Shown one piece after another: positions 1 to 10,734 of a stretch of 64,000 nucleotides of DNA. This DNA comes from Riptortus pedestris (lineage: Eukaryota > Arthropoda > Insecta > Hemiptera > Alydidae): positions 122,557,001 through 122,621,000 of the forward strand of contig CM032230.1 in the NCBI GenBank assembly GCA_019009955.1, read 5' to 3'. The position numbers and the translations under genes are program-made. Under the pieces are notes generated by a model. The model saw only the letters and a list, made by a program, of their open reading frames with translations, was not told the origin of the DNA and did no database searches. How positions within the stretch are numbered: position 1 is the stretch's first letter; each line of letters opens with the position of its first letter.

Positions 1-555
1 TATACACAAAAGTAAAGAAAACAAGATTCTGCGTACCCCAGTGGGGGAGGAGGACCAATTATAGAGTAGTATATATTATTTCGAGCAAATTGCACATTTC
101 TAACTGTCAGAAAAGTTGCGATATTTGAACGGGACTGATAAAGAAGCGAACGGAAAAAGTATGCACTATTTTTGAAAATTATCCATATTAAACGAACAGA
201 GGGGGAAAAGAGCCGATGTAGGGAAGGACATGTCGCTATATATCATGTTGGAGCCCGCCGCCCGTACCCCCTATCAAGCTAAAAGCATGCTCAGAGGATA
301 AGAAAAGTTATGACACATTTTTCTTCTTGAATTTAAATTCTTTTAGAAGTAGTGCAGTTGAAATTGCTTCAAAAGACCTTCCTTCCATCACCTACTGAGC
401 AAAACTTCCACCGCCACTAGGACGGACGGACGGAATACTGATTTGTAACAACGAAGAACATTGGATTCCTTGAAATATGCTTCATTTACGGTCATCTCTA
501 AAGTTATTTTACTGAACTAGGTTTACGAAACGGGTCGACAGGATAAAAAAGAAGG
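1..555. other. Unassigned AT-rich sequence
   Basis: No reading frame, RNA gene or repeat family could be supported here. Confidence 0.5.
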
Positions 556-822
556 TCCGTCACGCAGGGGCTACGTTAACTAAGCGGATTTCCCCAGGTG
601 CGTCACGTATTTTCATTTATTTCAAAACGCAAAAGTTCAATAATAACAATATTGCGTATTTAGGCTTCAAATAAAGTACTTAATAATATAACTGCTTATT
701 GTTCATATGAAATGAGTAGGAGTGGGGGTTTACTGACAAAAATTACGATCACTAGAACGTTAACAGACATATATATACAAAACTCAAAATGCAAAATTGT
801 GTGTGTGTGTATGTGTGTGTGC

Positions 823-871
<49 letters not shown>

Positions 872-890
872 CTTAGGGAAAATCTGTTAA
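556..890 (+). mobile_element. Family A element, short internally deleted copy
   Basis: It starts at the typical 5' head (GTCCGTCACGCAGGGGCT) and ends at the 3' palindrome remnant (CCTTAGGGAAAATCTGTTAA), so both ends are present in only about 335 bp. The interior is reduced to a GT/TA microsatellite and a few family-specific stretches ('gggggtttactgacaaaaatt', 'agaacgttaacagacat'). No coding capacity. Confidence 0.85.
799..868. repeat. (GT)n followed by (TA)n microsatellite
   Basis: A GT run (about 799-822) passes straight into an uninterrupted TA run (about 824-868). It occupies the position of the central microsatellite of the family A copy. Confidence 0.95.
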
Positions 891-1420
891 AATAAAGTAA
901 CTCTTATAAGACTTAATAAACAGCACCGTTGTAACTTCAACGAGTTTATTGTGATTAAACACACGGGGAAAAAGCTTGCTAACTTATATCTCACCACTAG
1001 AACATGATTGATTCCCAATTATACTGAGTCTTCCTTATTTGTAGGAAAATGGAAATTAGAAAACAATTCTATCGGACGCATATCAGGTTTGTTCTTTACA
1101 TTTTCTTTGATTTTCACGGTTTAGTTTTCCTATAAGCCCCTACCCTATCCTATGACTGTAGCCGAAAGGTACTCAAATGTAACCTCACACAGCCTCTGCC
1201 AATTCCAAACGATTCCGGATTATCTGTAAAACTACTTGTAAAAATCTGATGAATTTTGGCGAAATGGATCTTGCGAATGGATCTCATTAATTCTTCCTCT
1301 TGAGGCGTAAACAAAAAAATGAAAATAACTAATCGAAACATTCTAGCAGAGATTTAACTCCGGATTAAAAGATAGAGAGAGAACTCTCACCACAAGTCGT
1401 AATCTAGCAGAGATGATTGT
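891..1420. other. Unassigned sequence
   Basis: AT-rich with no supported gene. A minus-strand frame of 63 codons at 1150-1341 looks like a chance frame. Confidence 0.45.
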
Positions 1421-1588
1421 TACAATTCGTCCCGTGATGCGGTGTTGACGGCACTGTAAGTGGACACTTCTAGGGTCATTTTGTGGTGTGGGATGGCTAG
1501 ACGGCAATCTCGCACCGCCTACCGCTGTAGCTCCATCAACTGATGCCCATTAGGGACTCATCTCGAGATAATCTTTCTGGAGAAGAGG

Positions 1589-1771
1589 ATGTCGTCCGGC
1601 CAGACCAAATTTCCCTCGACAATGGACTCGGGAAGTGATACTGAAAGTGAAACACATTTTAACAACAAGAAAATAGCTCCATTTGCATTTTCATGCCTAA
1701 AATACCCAGAAAGAGCTTCAACAATGAAACAAAATAGATTACTAAGTGAAATAATGTTTCAAAAAGAGTAG
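1589..1771 (+). CDS. Possible short coding fragment, unrecognised
   Basis: An ATG-started frame of 60 codons in a local interval (about 1420-1640) that is clearly richer in G+C than its surroundings. The product has an acidic/serine patch (DSGSDTESETHF) followed by a basic segment and no motif I recognise. Stops follow at once downstream and there is no convincing splice signal. It may be an exon fragment, a transposase remnant with an acidic N-terminus, or chance. Confidence 0.2.
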   Translation: MSSGQTKFPSTMDSGSDTESETHFNNKKIAPFAFSCLKYPERASTMKQNRLLSEIMFQKE

Positions 1772-1979
1772 GAGTTTTTAGATACTATTCGAAAATAGCG
1801 AGATAAGTAAATCCTCAATAGCGTATTTGCTTAAAGAAAAATTTGGTAAAATTGTCATTAGACAAGAGGCAACGAAAAGAATCATGATTTGAGAGGTATC
1901 AATAGGTGGTGGCTGCTTCTCACTGAATAATATTGGTAGGACAAACTGTTTTGGTTAGGTCCTATATATTTCAACCGGG

Positions 1980-2149
1980 GGACATGCTTGCCAAGTGAGT
2001 TAACTCAAAGGAATTTATTTACTTTTGGCCTCATTAAATATCTTTAGTGTCAGCCTGGTTAGAAAAGAGTGGAAACCTGTAGATAACCCGTCCCACTTAG
2101 ACACAGTAGCAATAAGCAAGCAGCGTTAATAAATAATAATAATAACACA
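1980..2149 (+). mobile_element. tRNA-derived SINE (family S), 5' degraded copy
   Basis: The body ('ggaatttattta', 'agcctggttagaaaag', 'cctgtagataacccgtcccact') and the tail (GCGTTAATAAATAATAATAA) match the better copy at 13144-13375. The tRNA-like head is mostly lost. Confidence 0.75.
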
Positions 2150-2199
2150 AAATAATAAAATGTGTTTTTTTGTGATAAAAGATCCTTTCAAACTGATGA

Positions 2200-2392
2200 T
2201 CAGGTTGGCCGTGTTGGTCTTGATCTCATATGGTAAACCTAGAGTGGCGAGTTCGATTCAATAGGAATTTATTTAGTGACGGACTCATTAAATGGATTCC
2301 TTAGTCCCACCCTGGTTAGAAAAGGGTGGTAACCTGTAGATAACCTTTCCCATTTAGCCAAAGTAGCATAAAGTGGACGTAAATAAATAAAT
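2200..2392 (+). mobile_element. tRNA-derived SINE (family S)
   Basis: The head keeps the A-box-like 'caggttggccgtgttggtc' and the B-box-like 'gtggcgagttcgatt'. The body has the shared 'cccaccctggttagaaaag' and 'ggtaacctgtagataacc'. It ends in 'gtggacgtaaataaataaat'. Some bases after the B box are missing compared with the 13.1-kb copy. Confidence 0.8.
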
Positions 2393-3119
2393 AAAAAATC
2401 AAATTTCATTTCTTTCACACTTGGTACAAATTTGTTGAATATACATCAGCCGCATGATCATATAAAAGTGTGGCATACTGGAGTCAACTAAAAATACTGT
2501 TGGAGAAGTCGGATATAAATATAAACAAAAAAATTACTTCTTTTTTCAAGAAACACTAACGAAGAAGTAGAAGTATTACCACTACCACTGACAAGAGACT
2601 TAAAAGTAAAAAACAAGTCTATGAAAATACAAACCAACTATTATACATGGTTTCATTCTCATGTAGCTATAATTCTTCCCATTTCATTAGGCAAAGTATA
2701 TTTGCGTGTAGCCCCCACGCTACCACACCCACCTATTAGTACCTCGTTAATTATGTCTAGACAAATCTACCTCTTGAAATGGTTCTCTCAAAAGTAGGCC
2801 GGAAGAATAATGGTAAAAAATGGTTCGTAGAAATCTGTTACAAAAAAAGAGAAAGAGAAATGGAATTAAGCAGGTACCTGAGAGTCCTGAGGAGTGAAAT
2901 ATTTTGTAGTTTATAATTCTATTAACAACTGGTTGAGTAAAATCAGAATAGAAAATTTTCACAAAATGTTATATGAAAACTTTGACACCTTCTAACTCAT
3001 GTCTGTAATCACTTGAATACCCAACAAAGACATTGGAAGCCCCTAGGCATTTAAGTTTTCATGGAATTAATTAGGACATGAGATAATATAATCATTTAGA
3101 AGCAATGTGAATTTGACGC
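2393..3119. other. Unassigned AT-rich sequence
   Basis: No repeat family or gene supported. The minus-strand frame at 2747-2962 has low-complexity composition and no motif. Confidence 0.45.
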
Positions 3120-3345
3120 ATAAATCAACCGAGGAAGTTCTTATATGTGGTACGAGAAATTAAAAGACTTGCCATTGGTATTTGCATACTGAAGCTTATT
3201 GGGCATATGTGAAGCACAACGATTTCTTTACGAGTTTCACAGGATACAGGAGTACTAGGCTCAAGGAAAGAGGGAGGCCCTGTAGCCGTTTTTCAATGAT
3301 ACCAAATATCTCATGGATTTCGGTGGATATAGAAACATGAACTTC
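3120..3345 (+). pseudogene. Degenerate LINE ORF2 C-terminal fragment (RTE/CR1-like)
   Basis: Conceptual translation gives REIKRLAIG.. upstream and YWAYVKHNDFF..RLKERGRPCSRF downstream. This fits the C-terminal pattern of many LINE ORF2 proteins (R-x-L-x-Y-x-GH-V-x-R, then a basic (K/R)RGRP stretch). The frame is broken by stops and at least one shift. No 3' tail was placed. Assignment rests on motif spacing only. Confidence 0.5.
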
Positions 3346-3379
3346 CAGAAGAAGATAACAGCTGTAACAAGAATGCACA

Positions 3380-3860
3380 GTTTAATGCTAAAAAATAAAT
3401 TTATAGTTATATAACTAAAAAATAAAGTTAAAGTTATATATATATATATACATACATATATGACTGCTGAGGAGGGAAAAAAATATAGAAAGCGGAGAAG
3501 GATACATGAGGAAACTTATAGTACGAAATATGTAGCAAGAGAAAATTGTTATCATTCTTAAAAGGACAATACTTCATTTTAATAAAATGCCGAATCTGTT
3601 ATTACAGTTTAAATGACCACTCATTAAGTTTAATTTCTTGCAACAGAACTAACAGTATGTAGTGGGGCTAGGGTATTTGTGGACATTGGAAAAATTTAAC
3701 ATACATATCATATGCAGTTAAACAAACTCTCTTCGGAACAGTGCTATCGAATGATGTTTATTAATTTGAAATAGCTTATTTCAATTATTTTGTATGATTC
3801 ATCGTTATAAAATACAAATTCAATGCTAAATAATAAGTTATTATTATATTGGTGTAATGA
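3380..3860. other. Unassigned AT-rich sequence
   Basis: Holds a short TA-rich run near 3437-3462. Nothing else is supported. Confidence 0.45.
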
Positions 3861-3899
3861 ATGTTGTTATTATTTCTTCATGATAGAAGTTCTTCTGGT

Positions 3900-4091
3900 C
3901 TATTTTGTTTGTATTTTAGATGTAATACTAAATTCTGCGACAATTGCATAAACCTCGTCCTGCAAAGATTTCTTCAGAACCTTGGCTTAAATCCAAAGGG
4001 AAAGAAACAGAGTACTGAACCTGATGGCGAAGAATTATTATCCTTCTGCATGCAGATATCTGCAAGTGTAAATTTTTATAAAGAATCATAG
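3900..4091 (+). CDS. Possible terminal coding exon, unrecognised
   Basis: An open frame ends in TAG at 4089-4091. A pyrimidine-rich stretch ending in 'tgtattttag' near 3910-3920 could be a splice acceptor, after which the frame reads RCNTKFCDNCINLVLQ and continues through a polar segment to the stop. The short C-x5-C-x2-C spacing is noticeable but too little to call a zinc-binding domain. Not matched to any family; it may be a retroposed or decayed exon. Confidence 0.3.
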   Translation, partial: LFCLYFRCNTKFCDNCINLVLQRFLQNLGLNPKGKKQSTEPDGEELLSFCMQISASVNFYKES

Positions 4092-4244
4092 AAAAAAACC
4101 CCCCCAAAAAACGTAGTATTCTGGGAAATAAATTAGATAATTAACAATGGAGGACGGAATAATGCATAAGACAAAAATGGGAGCTTTTTCAAATCCAGGA
4201 AAATTTAAGTAGTAGTTACTTGGCTTATAGAGACTACAGCAATA

Positions 4245-4525
4245 GATCAGGATCAATAAGAAGGCCAAGTCCTCTACAGTTTTTTAATATAATGCAGAGT
4301 GCACTTTCGGAGTCAATGCTCCATCCTCAGTGCCTGCTGATTAAAGCTGCGTTGCCTGGACCACGACTGCCGGGCGACTCCCCCCCCCCCGGGGAGCCCG
4401 GCAGTCGTGGTCCAGGCAACGCAGCTTTAATCAGCAGGCACTGAGGATGGAACATTGACTCCGAAAGTGCACTCTGCATAATATTAAAAACTGTAGAGGA
4501 CTTGGCCTTCTTATTGATCCTGATC
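4245..4525. repeat. Long near-perfect inverted repeat (fold-back)
   Basis: The arms, about 4245-4375 and 4393-4525, are reverse complements with only about three differences (one T-run length, ata/att, one C/T). They meet at a C-run/G-run loop around 4376-4394. Reading frames on the two strands across the arms are mirror images of each other. The right arm runs into an open frame (4440-4713). Confidence 0.95.
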
Positions 4526-4713
4526 ATTTGGTTCCTCTACCATCCAGCATATTCCAGAGACTGCAGCAATACTTTGACAGTAAATCATATATTGACTGTC
4601 GACAAAAAGATGATTTAGACATTTTACATGACTTACAGGAACTATTGCCTGACAGCAGCAATAACGTAAACACTGCCATAACACCTTTTAAAAAACTTAT
4701 TAACATACTATAG
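4440..4713 (+). CDS. Open frame leaving the inverted repeat, unrecognised
   Basis: The frame begins inside the right arm of the fold-back (NIKNCRGLGLLIDPDHLV), leaves it at about 4525, and continues PLPSSIFQRLQQYFDSKS and DDLDILHDLQELLPDSSN to a TAG at 4711-4713. Composition is protein-like (amphipathic, D/L/Q rich) rather than TA-driven. The first part is also encoded on the minus strand of the left arm, so the arm probably came from copying this coding sequence. I do not recognise the family; a transposase C-terminus or a host exon are both possible. Confidence 0.35.
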
Positions 4714-4742
4714 TCTACATTTTCTTCACAATCTTCTCCATA

Positions 4743-5457
4743 TAAGCAGATTTCTCTTAAGGGAAATCAGCTATTGAGGTTGTACTCATGGCGCGATTTT
4801 CGAAAAATGTCTTCAGATGCCTATCAATCCATCAATCAAAACCCAGGTGACCGTTAATGAGGTCCGTTAAAAATTATAATATATACACTTATGTCTCTAG
4901 CAATTTTTGTTTGATTGTTGCCAAATTCAATATATAAGCGTTTCAAGCGAAACCTCAGATCAAGTTTGTTAATGCCTAAAATCGAGCCAGGGCGAGAGGA
5001 GAAAAACGAACATTCTAACTACAAACTATGAAAAACAACTCCGCTACTATGTTGAAATGTAACAGACCAATATTATTGCAAATTAAGAGACCTATAAATA
5101 TCGTTATATACATATTTTTTGTAACTTGTATATTAAAAGAGATATATGAATTATTCAGTTTTCTGTTTAAATGAACCTCCCACATTTAGTCGTTGCACTT
5201 TTACAATAAGCGAACAAACCATCAAATGTCTTATTCCAAGCTTAAATACCCAATATTGTTTTCAACAGATCTTTTCTAGTAGTGGATAAATGCAAAAAAG
5301 TTGAATGATGACGTCATCGCTTACGATTTCATTCCTCTTCTACTTATAGGCTTATTAATTCGAAATAGAAAATATTATATGATGAAATGAGATTAGTAGT
5401 ATGTCGAATCAGCACGTGGGAAATCTGCTTAGTTTATGCAGTCCCTGCTTAACGGAC
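4743..5457 (-). mobile_element. Family A element, full-length copy
   Basis: On the minus strand it runs from the 5' head (acgcagggact..., with AAGCAGATTTCCCACGTG near 5410-5432) to the 3' palindrome (AGCTGATTTCCCTTAAGAG..CTGCTTA) at 4743-4770. The interior has the family's conserved stretches, including TTTTCGAAAAT and 'aacggacctcatt'. No protein is encoded. It gives the best empty-site comparison for the nested pair at 8348-9597. Confidence 0.88.
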
Positions 5458-6215
5458 GTTTTCTATTACATTATCAAAGGGTGTTTGTATATATACAAAC
5501 AAGGATGCAAATTATAATATATATATATATATATATGTAATCAACCAATTCTTATAATAAATATTATAATAATAGATAAAGCAAATATATTTTATACAGG
5601 AAGTACTCGGACTCTGAAACGACGGCATATGGCCTAAAATAGCTGTGAAATAATAGATGAAGAAGTATGGCTATAGCAGGGCCATTTCCGGAGAAGGGGC
5701 TCCCTAGCAGCAGTCTGTTTATTTATTTAACTATCACCTGCCCAGCCCTATTTTATTGCTGGGATACACGAACCACAATAAGTTCTCTTCTTTTATAGTT
5801 TCACACCCATTTCAAAAGACATTCTGTCAGCACAACTATATTTTTGCCCTATTACAGTCAGTTTTTACAGGATGTATAGTATGATTTGAATAAATATAAA
5901 ACGACTGCATTATGACTCATGCATTGAAAGTTCATAATTTTATTCTGTTAGTTTTATCTTGTAAGCAAAATACCTGTTCTTCGAGAATGTCCAGTGATAT
6001 AAGAACATTCCAATAATCAGATTCTTTTTGTTTATTTTCTTATAGCATAATTTCCCCAATGGCTATGAGTTCCGACCACTACTGCCTCCAATCATACCTT
6101 TAATTTAATATTTATACGCTCTATTACTATTAATCGATATGGTAGTTGCATAAATCAAATTATTTTTTTAATGTTCATAAACTACTATTAATATGTTTAA
6201 ACTAATCTAATAACA
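5458..6215. other. Unassigned AT-rich sequence
   Basis: Contains a short (TA)n run at about 5517-5536. No other structure supported. Confidence 0.45.
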
Positions 6216-6475
6216 AAAGTATTTGACGGGAACAGAGTTGTGAAGAGTCGGAGTAGGGACAATGCGGAAGTTTGCTACGAAGCTTTCCAACTTTTGGAAA
6301 TATTACTTCTTTCACCGGCAGTGATTGACAGGTTCCTATGCTCCCAGGGAACATCAGCTGGTATTCTCTCTTCCACTCTCAATCCATTTACAAAATCAAT
6401 CCATAGCATACTGAGGGATAAAAGGATTGCTACATCCTTCTACAAATTATTTCTGTTTTTCAACAACAGATGGGA
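6216..6475 (+). CDS. Possible coding exon, unrecognised
   Basis: An open frame reads ..FDGNRVVKSRSRDNAEVCYEAF.. and then a helical, leucine-rich stretch (QLLEILLLSPAVIDRFL) and ..LNPFTKSIHSILRDKR... It becomes low-complexity after about 6475. There is no start codon that must be used and the splice sites are weak ('aacaaaag' before 6216, GTAATT near 6477). Helix-rich composition could suit an ARM/HEAT-type protein, but that is only an impression. Confidence 0.28.
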
Positions 6476-6542
6476 TTGTAATTTAAAAAAAAAAAAGTGT
6501 TCTCAATTATTATTATATATACATAGATCCTATAATAATAAG

Positions 6543-6745
6543 TGGCGTCGGTGGCCGAGCAGGCAAAAGCGTGGGTACATCTACCACTACCCTCAGTAAA
6601 ACTGATGGTAAAAACAGGTCACGTTCGATCCCCGCCAAAGGATAACATTAGTTCACGAGGTGCTCACCAGAGAACGCTAGTGTCGCAGTGCTTATGGATC
6701 AGCGGGAGTCTAAGTCTGACAGCCCCTAGGGATGATTGAAGATTG
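6543..6745 (+). mobile_element. tRNA-derived SINE, second family
   Basis: The head resembles a Ser/Leu-type tRNA: 'ggtggccgagcaggcaaaag' is a good Pol III A box and 'ggtcacgttcgatccccgcc' a good B box, about 75 bp apart. The body differs from family S. It lies directly upstream of a LINE 3' end (6755 onward), so the two may form one SINE with a LINE-derived tail, or simply be adjacent insertions. Confidence 0.75.
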
Positions 6746-6754
6746 TGACTCTCT

Positions 6755-7060
6755 TATATCCCGTCCAAAGGCAGGCTGACACAGGATGAACTGACCAAAG
6801 ACCAACAACTTTAACAAGCTCCACTTCATCAAACGAAAGAAATCCCCATTGTGCTCCTTTGGCGAGTTGGATACGGCTGACCATGTGATCCTCTAATGTC
6901 CGCGTTCCAACGCCAAGCGTCTTCGGCTAATGAGTGCTTTCTCATATGTTAACTGGCCTCCTGAGAACTTCCATGTTGGTAAACGACGCAGATAGATTTT
7001 CAGCCTTCAGGACCTTTGCCCAAGAGGTATTGAAAACGAAGTAAAAATGTATTTATTTGC
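6755..7060 (+). pseudogene. LINE ORF2 C-terminal fragment (I/Jockey-like)
   Basis: From 6810 the frame reads FNKLHFIKRKKSPLCSFGEL, then DTADHVIL, a TAA, and CPRSNAKRLRLM. This is the characteristic SPLC-x-x-x-x-(D/E)-T-x-x-H-(V/I)-(L/I)-x-x-CPR pattern at the end of Jockey- and I-superclade ORF2 proteins. Two in-frame stops (after DHVIL and after GKRRR) show it is dead. Everything 5' of the C-terminus is missing. Confidence 0.75.
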
Positions 7061-7330
7061 AAATTATATGTATATATGTATTGTTTATGTGAGTTTAGGT
7101 TAGTATTTAGGCTTTAGATATGTAGGCTAGTTAATTAGGCTCTTGCAGCCACTTCTCTGAATAGAGGCAAAGGAGTCGCAGCTGCGGGTTACCCTAGGAC
7201 TTCTCGGACTTAAACTAAATCTCCCAAATATTGCACCTTTATGCTTAGCTGTGCTCGGTGAGCTAGGCTAAGTTACCTGGCCCAATTTATCTATTCAAAA
7301 TTTGATATCTCTTATTAAATGGAGAACGCT
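7061..7330 (+). mobile_element. Probable 3' untranslated tail of the preceding LINE
   Basis: Follows the ORF2 fragment without a clear break and has no reading frame. The exact 3' end is not visible. Confidence 0.35.
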
Positions 7331-8347
7331 GGTGTGGGGAAACCCAAAGGTACAGCGGGGGCAGAGGTAGGGGGGGGGAATAATGACCAAAGACCAGTCA
7401 GTCTACTGGAGACAACTCATTCCAGGTCGTCCTTAGTTTATGGGAGTTAACGTGCAGTTGATCACTCACTACGTTAAACTCAGACTAAGAATCCCACGAG
7501 ACTCGCTAGGAGACGGCTAAAGGTCACAATGGTCTATAATGCCAACCAAGGAAAAATAGTTCATAAAAGAGAGAATTTTGGGACATTGGATAAAATTTCA
7601 GTCGTTTTGACTAGGCTATTAAAAATGAGCCTAATGTGATAGTGTTGGCTTATGTGACAAGTAATTGTAACGAAGATTTGAGTGAAAACCCCCATAAACA
7701 AAGCAAAAACAATGAATTTCCTAAATTTAACATATATCCATTAATTAGTTTGAAGTATAGGTTCCACTAATTAGAATTTCATCCTTTGATATGAAAGAAA
7801 AAATTACCCCACGGCCAAAAATGTATATCAGCCAGGTGGGGAAAAAAGTGTAAATATTTGAAAAGTATTCAATGTTTCACAAAAACTCGAATTTAAGGGA
7901 GAGAAGTGAGGGTACAAAATAGCAATCTGAATAAATAATATAATGATGGTGGCGTTAATTACATGAGACGATGCGGTGAGGCTAAATAGCCGTGGAGGGT
8001 TCCGAGCGGTCTACTCCTTTAATAAACTATGAATGGGAGAGAGAGTTTATAAAGGCCATTGATGCCAGATGGATGACAGCCTAGAAAGTCTGATGAGCTG
8101 AGCCCATCTACAGGGGAAGGACTCTCTTTAGGTCTCAAGAGGGTGGCTTTCATTCAGTAAATTCCTTTATCCCAGAATAAGGTAAAAGGGAGGTACAAAG
8201 ATTGCTTTGTTGGAATAGTAAAATTGAGCAGTTATGAAGAAAAAAAATAATGTTGAGAGTATAAGCGAATTTTGTAGAAATTAAAGATAAACTCATTGAT
8301 GGTACAAGGGTACTGTTCATCAGGTTTTATAAGGGTTAATTTATTTT
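7331..8347. other. Unassigned sequence, partly G-rich
   Basis: Contains moderately G+C-rich stretches (7330-7560 and 7970-8160) that look like old transposon sequence, but no motif or repeat partner in this window could be established. Confidence 0.35.
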
Positions 8348-8803
8348 GGCGGATTTCTCTTGAGGGATATAAGCTTATGAGGTTGTACTCATGCGGCAAT
8401 TTTCGAAACATTTCGTGAAATATCCTTTGATTCTACCTAAGAGAAGATGCCAATGAGGTCCGTTAAAAACTATATATATTTGTATGTTAACCCTGAAATC
8501 GGACCTGGGGTGGGGGGGGCTTAGAAAGGAGGTGAGGCAAATTCGAATTATCTACGTTATTATACGTTAGATCGAAAAATTCTATAAATTCTACTCTATT
8601 GTTAATCTTATTGCCTACCAATGTTGTTATAATTGTATTTTATATCTATCATATATATTAACCGAGATATTTGATATTTTTTTTTTTAGTTTTCTATACA
8701 TTTTGAATTAACTCAAACATTAAGCAAACTATTCTTATTTTCTGCCTTGAGTGAACCCCAACTACTAATCGTATTTTCACTTATGAATAGAGAAAAGTCC
8801 GTC

Positions 8804-8818
8804 ACGCAGGGGCTGCGT
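8804..8818 (+). repeat. 5'-terminal hairpin of family A
   Basis: ACGCAG-GGG-CTGCGT forms a perfect 6-bp stem with a 3-base loop, seven bases inside the 5' end of the element. Confidence 0.85.
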
Positions 8819-9351
8819 AAACTAAGCAGATTTCCCACATGAAGTTTTACAATAGAGAAATCTGCCTAATAACAACTGTAGTAGTAAGACACCTCTAAAC
8901 CTAAAACATTATTTAGGGCGTAATAACCCAGTAGTTTCTAGCCCCAAAAAACAGTTAACCTAACCTCTAAACCTATTCACGAGGGACGAATAGTTATGGA
9001 AATGGCCGCCAGAGCTCTCGGCGGAAAGTCCGAACATAGCCTACTGGTGACCACACGCAGAATACAAATGCACATATCTCGGTTAATATTCAAGATAGAG
9101 AAAAAATGTATATAACAATATTTATAGTAAATTTAATTTGCAATAAGATTGATTCTGTACAATTTTTCGGTCCGACGTATAGTAACGGAGATATTTCGAA
9201 TTTTCGAAAATCCTCCCCTCTAAACCTCCCCTCCCACTGGTCCGATTTCAGCCGTTAACGAACTTGATCTTTCTTTTTACATAAAACGACTAAATATCGA
9301 GTTTGGTAACGATCAAACAAAAATTGCGACCGCTAGAGCGGTAACAGACAA

Positions 9352-9357
<6 letters not shown>

Positions 9358-9390
<33 letters not shown>
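9358..9390. repeat. (TA)n microsatellite inside family A
   Basis: Uninterrupted TA dinucleotides in the central position of the element. Confidence 0.95.
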
Positions 9391-9393
<3 letters not shown>

Positions 9394-9487
9394 TTTTGAA
9401 CGGACCTCATTTTCGTCATCTCCTGGGTAGGATCGATGGACATTTGAAGAAAAATTTCGAAAATTCCGTCATGAGTACAACCTCAAT

Positions 9488-9515
9488 AGCTGATTTCCCT
9501 TAAGGGAAATCTGCT
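9488..9515 (+). repeat. 3'-terminal palindrome of family A
   Basis: A 28-base palindrome centred on CCCTTAAGGG with one mismatched pair. Its right half (GGGAAATCTGCT) is the inverse of the subterminal 5' motif AGCAGATTTCCC. Confidence 0.9.
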
Positions 9516-9597
9516 AATATATGATGAGATGAAATTAAGAACTAGTATGTCATACCAACAGGTGAGAAATAGTTATGCAGTCCTTACATAACGGACT

Positions 9598-10734
9598 TTT
9601 TATAAAACTATAAATTCCCTCCAATAGACATTGCCTACATACTATGCAGGTTAAAATGCATGAATGAGTAACAAAACTAACTATTCTAACTAGCTCGCAT
9701 TTTAACGAATAAACTATGAGGAATGCCCGCGTAAAGAAAGAAAGAATAATGACATTTTTTTTAAAAAAATCGTTAAATAATACATATTATAAATGAGAGA
9801 ACAAAACAAATCATTATCTTGTTATTTTGTGCCAGATTTCATTAGCTATTTCAGTAATGTCATGTAAAATGTTAAACAACTTTCATTATTCGCAGGTAAT
9901 AAGTGCGTATGACTTTTAGAACAGCTTTACAAGTCCTACAGTAGGTTTTGCCAGTTTTCGTTACGAAGAATATGTGTTATTATTGAAACTCCAAGTCGCG
10001 AAGGACAACTCAAAGCTGAATGGCCAGGCTCGAATCAGATTTTTATAGAATTTCAATTTTAGTAGAATAAAGACAAAAACACTTTAAACGAGGAATGATA
10101 TATATATTATGATTATAATGGACGGAATGCACCTTATATGCAATCATATTTTCACAATTTTTTATACTAGAGAAAACATTAATTCTTCTAATATTAAATG
10201 AAATGGTAATAGATACCGAGGGAGTCTTCTGTCAAGTAAAGGCTGTATTGCACTTAGTATGGGTGACTCGATTTATGCCACTTTAAGGTAAGATATGAGA
10301 CAAATATTTTATCAGCGTGCCAGGTTTGTACCGTGTTAGAAGAAAAAATTTGGAGTTAGCCCGTATAAAAGCTGGAAAGATAATAGTTGGCAACGTACTC
10401 GCTTGGAATGGGAGGAAGGCCATTTTTGAATTCCGACCGGCCAAATATTTCAGCAGATTTTTTTTTCCTCTAACATATAAAAAAGAATGCCTGTCATTAA
10501 TATCGGCACATGTAATCGGTAGTTGCCGAAGAGAAGAGTGTCAACATATCCTGACAGTGCAGCCAGACAGGGTATAGTCCTTGTAGGACTTTCTCCAGCC
10601 GAGTCATGTTCTCAAATTGTCGTAATAAACATTAGTATGTCGTAGGAAAGTTAAAAAGAAACTATTCCTCTACTTATACTTCCTTGTCTCCAGTAAAGAA
10701 AATATTCTAGTCACGAAAAATTCCAGTTTTATAG
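9598..10734. other. Unassigned sequence
   Basis: No recognised repeat. The 86-codon frame at plus 10317-10577 has no ATG-dependent context, splice signal or motif and is treated as chance. Confidence 0.4.

Larger units (their letters stand above)
8797..9517 (+). mobile_element. Family A element, youngest-looking full copy (nested)
   Basis: Best-preserved copy. It has a 5' hairpin (8804-8818), a subterminal AAGCAGATTTCCC (8824-8836), an interior with a conserved 'ggccgccagagctctcgg' block, a (TA)n tract, and a terminal palindrome (9488-9515) closing CTGCTAA. It sits inside the opposite-strand copy 8348-9597. No reading frame of note, so it is non-autonomous. Confidence 0.92.
8348..9597 (-). 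mobile_element. Family A element interrupted by a second copy
   Basis: The minus-strand copy occupies 8348-8796 and resumes at 9518-9597. It has the 3' palindrome remnant at 8348-8375 and the 5' head remnant (tccgttatgtaagg.., 'gcagtccttacataacggac') at its upper end. The two halves join to give the same order as the uninterrupted copy at 4743-5457. Confidence 0.88.

Noticed and set aside
4220..4527. Two similar 66-74-codon frames on opposite strands
   Set aside because: Mirror images created by the inverted repeat, not two genes.
10317..10577. 86-codon plus frame
   Set aside because: Starts at a non-ATG codon, no motif or splice signals; probably chance.
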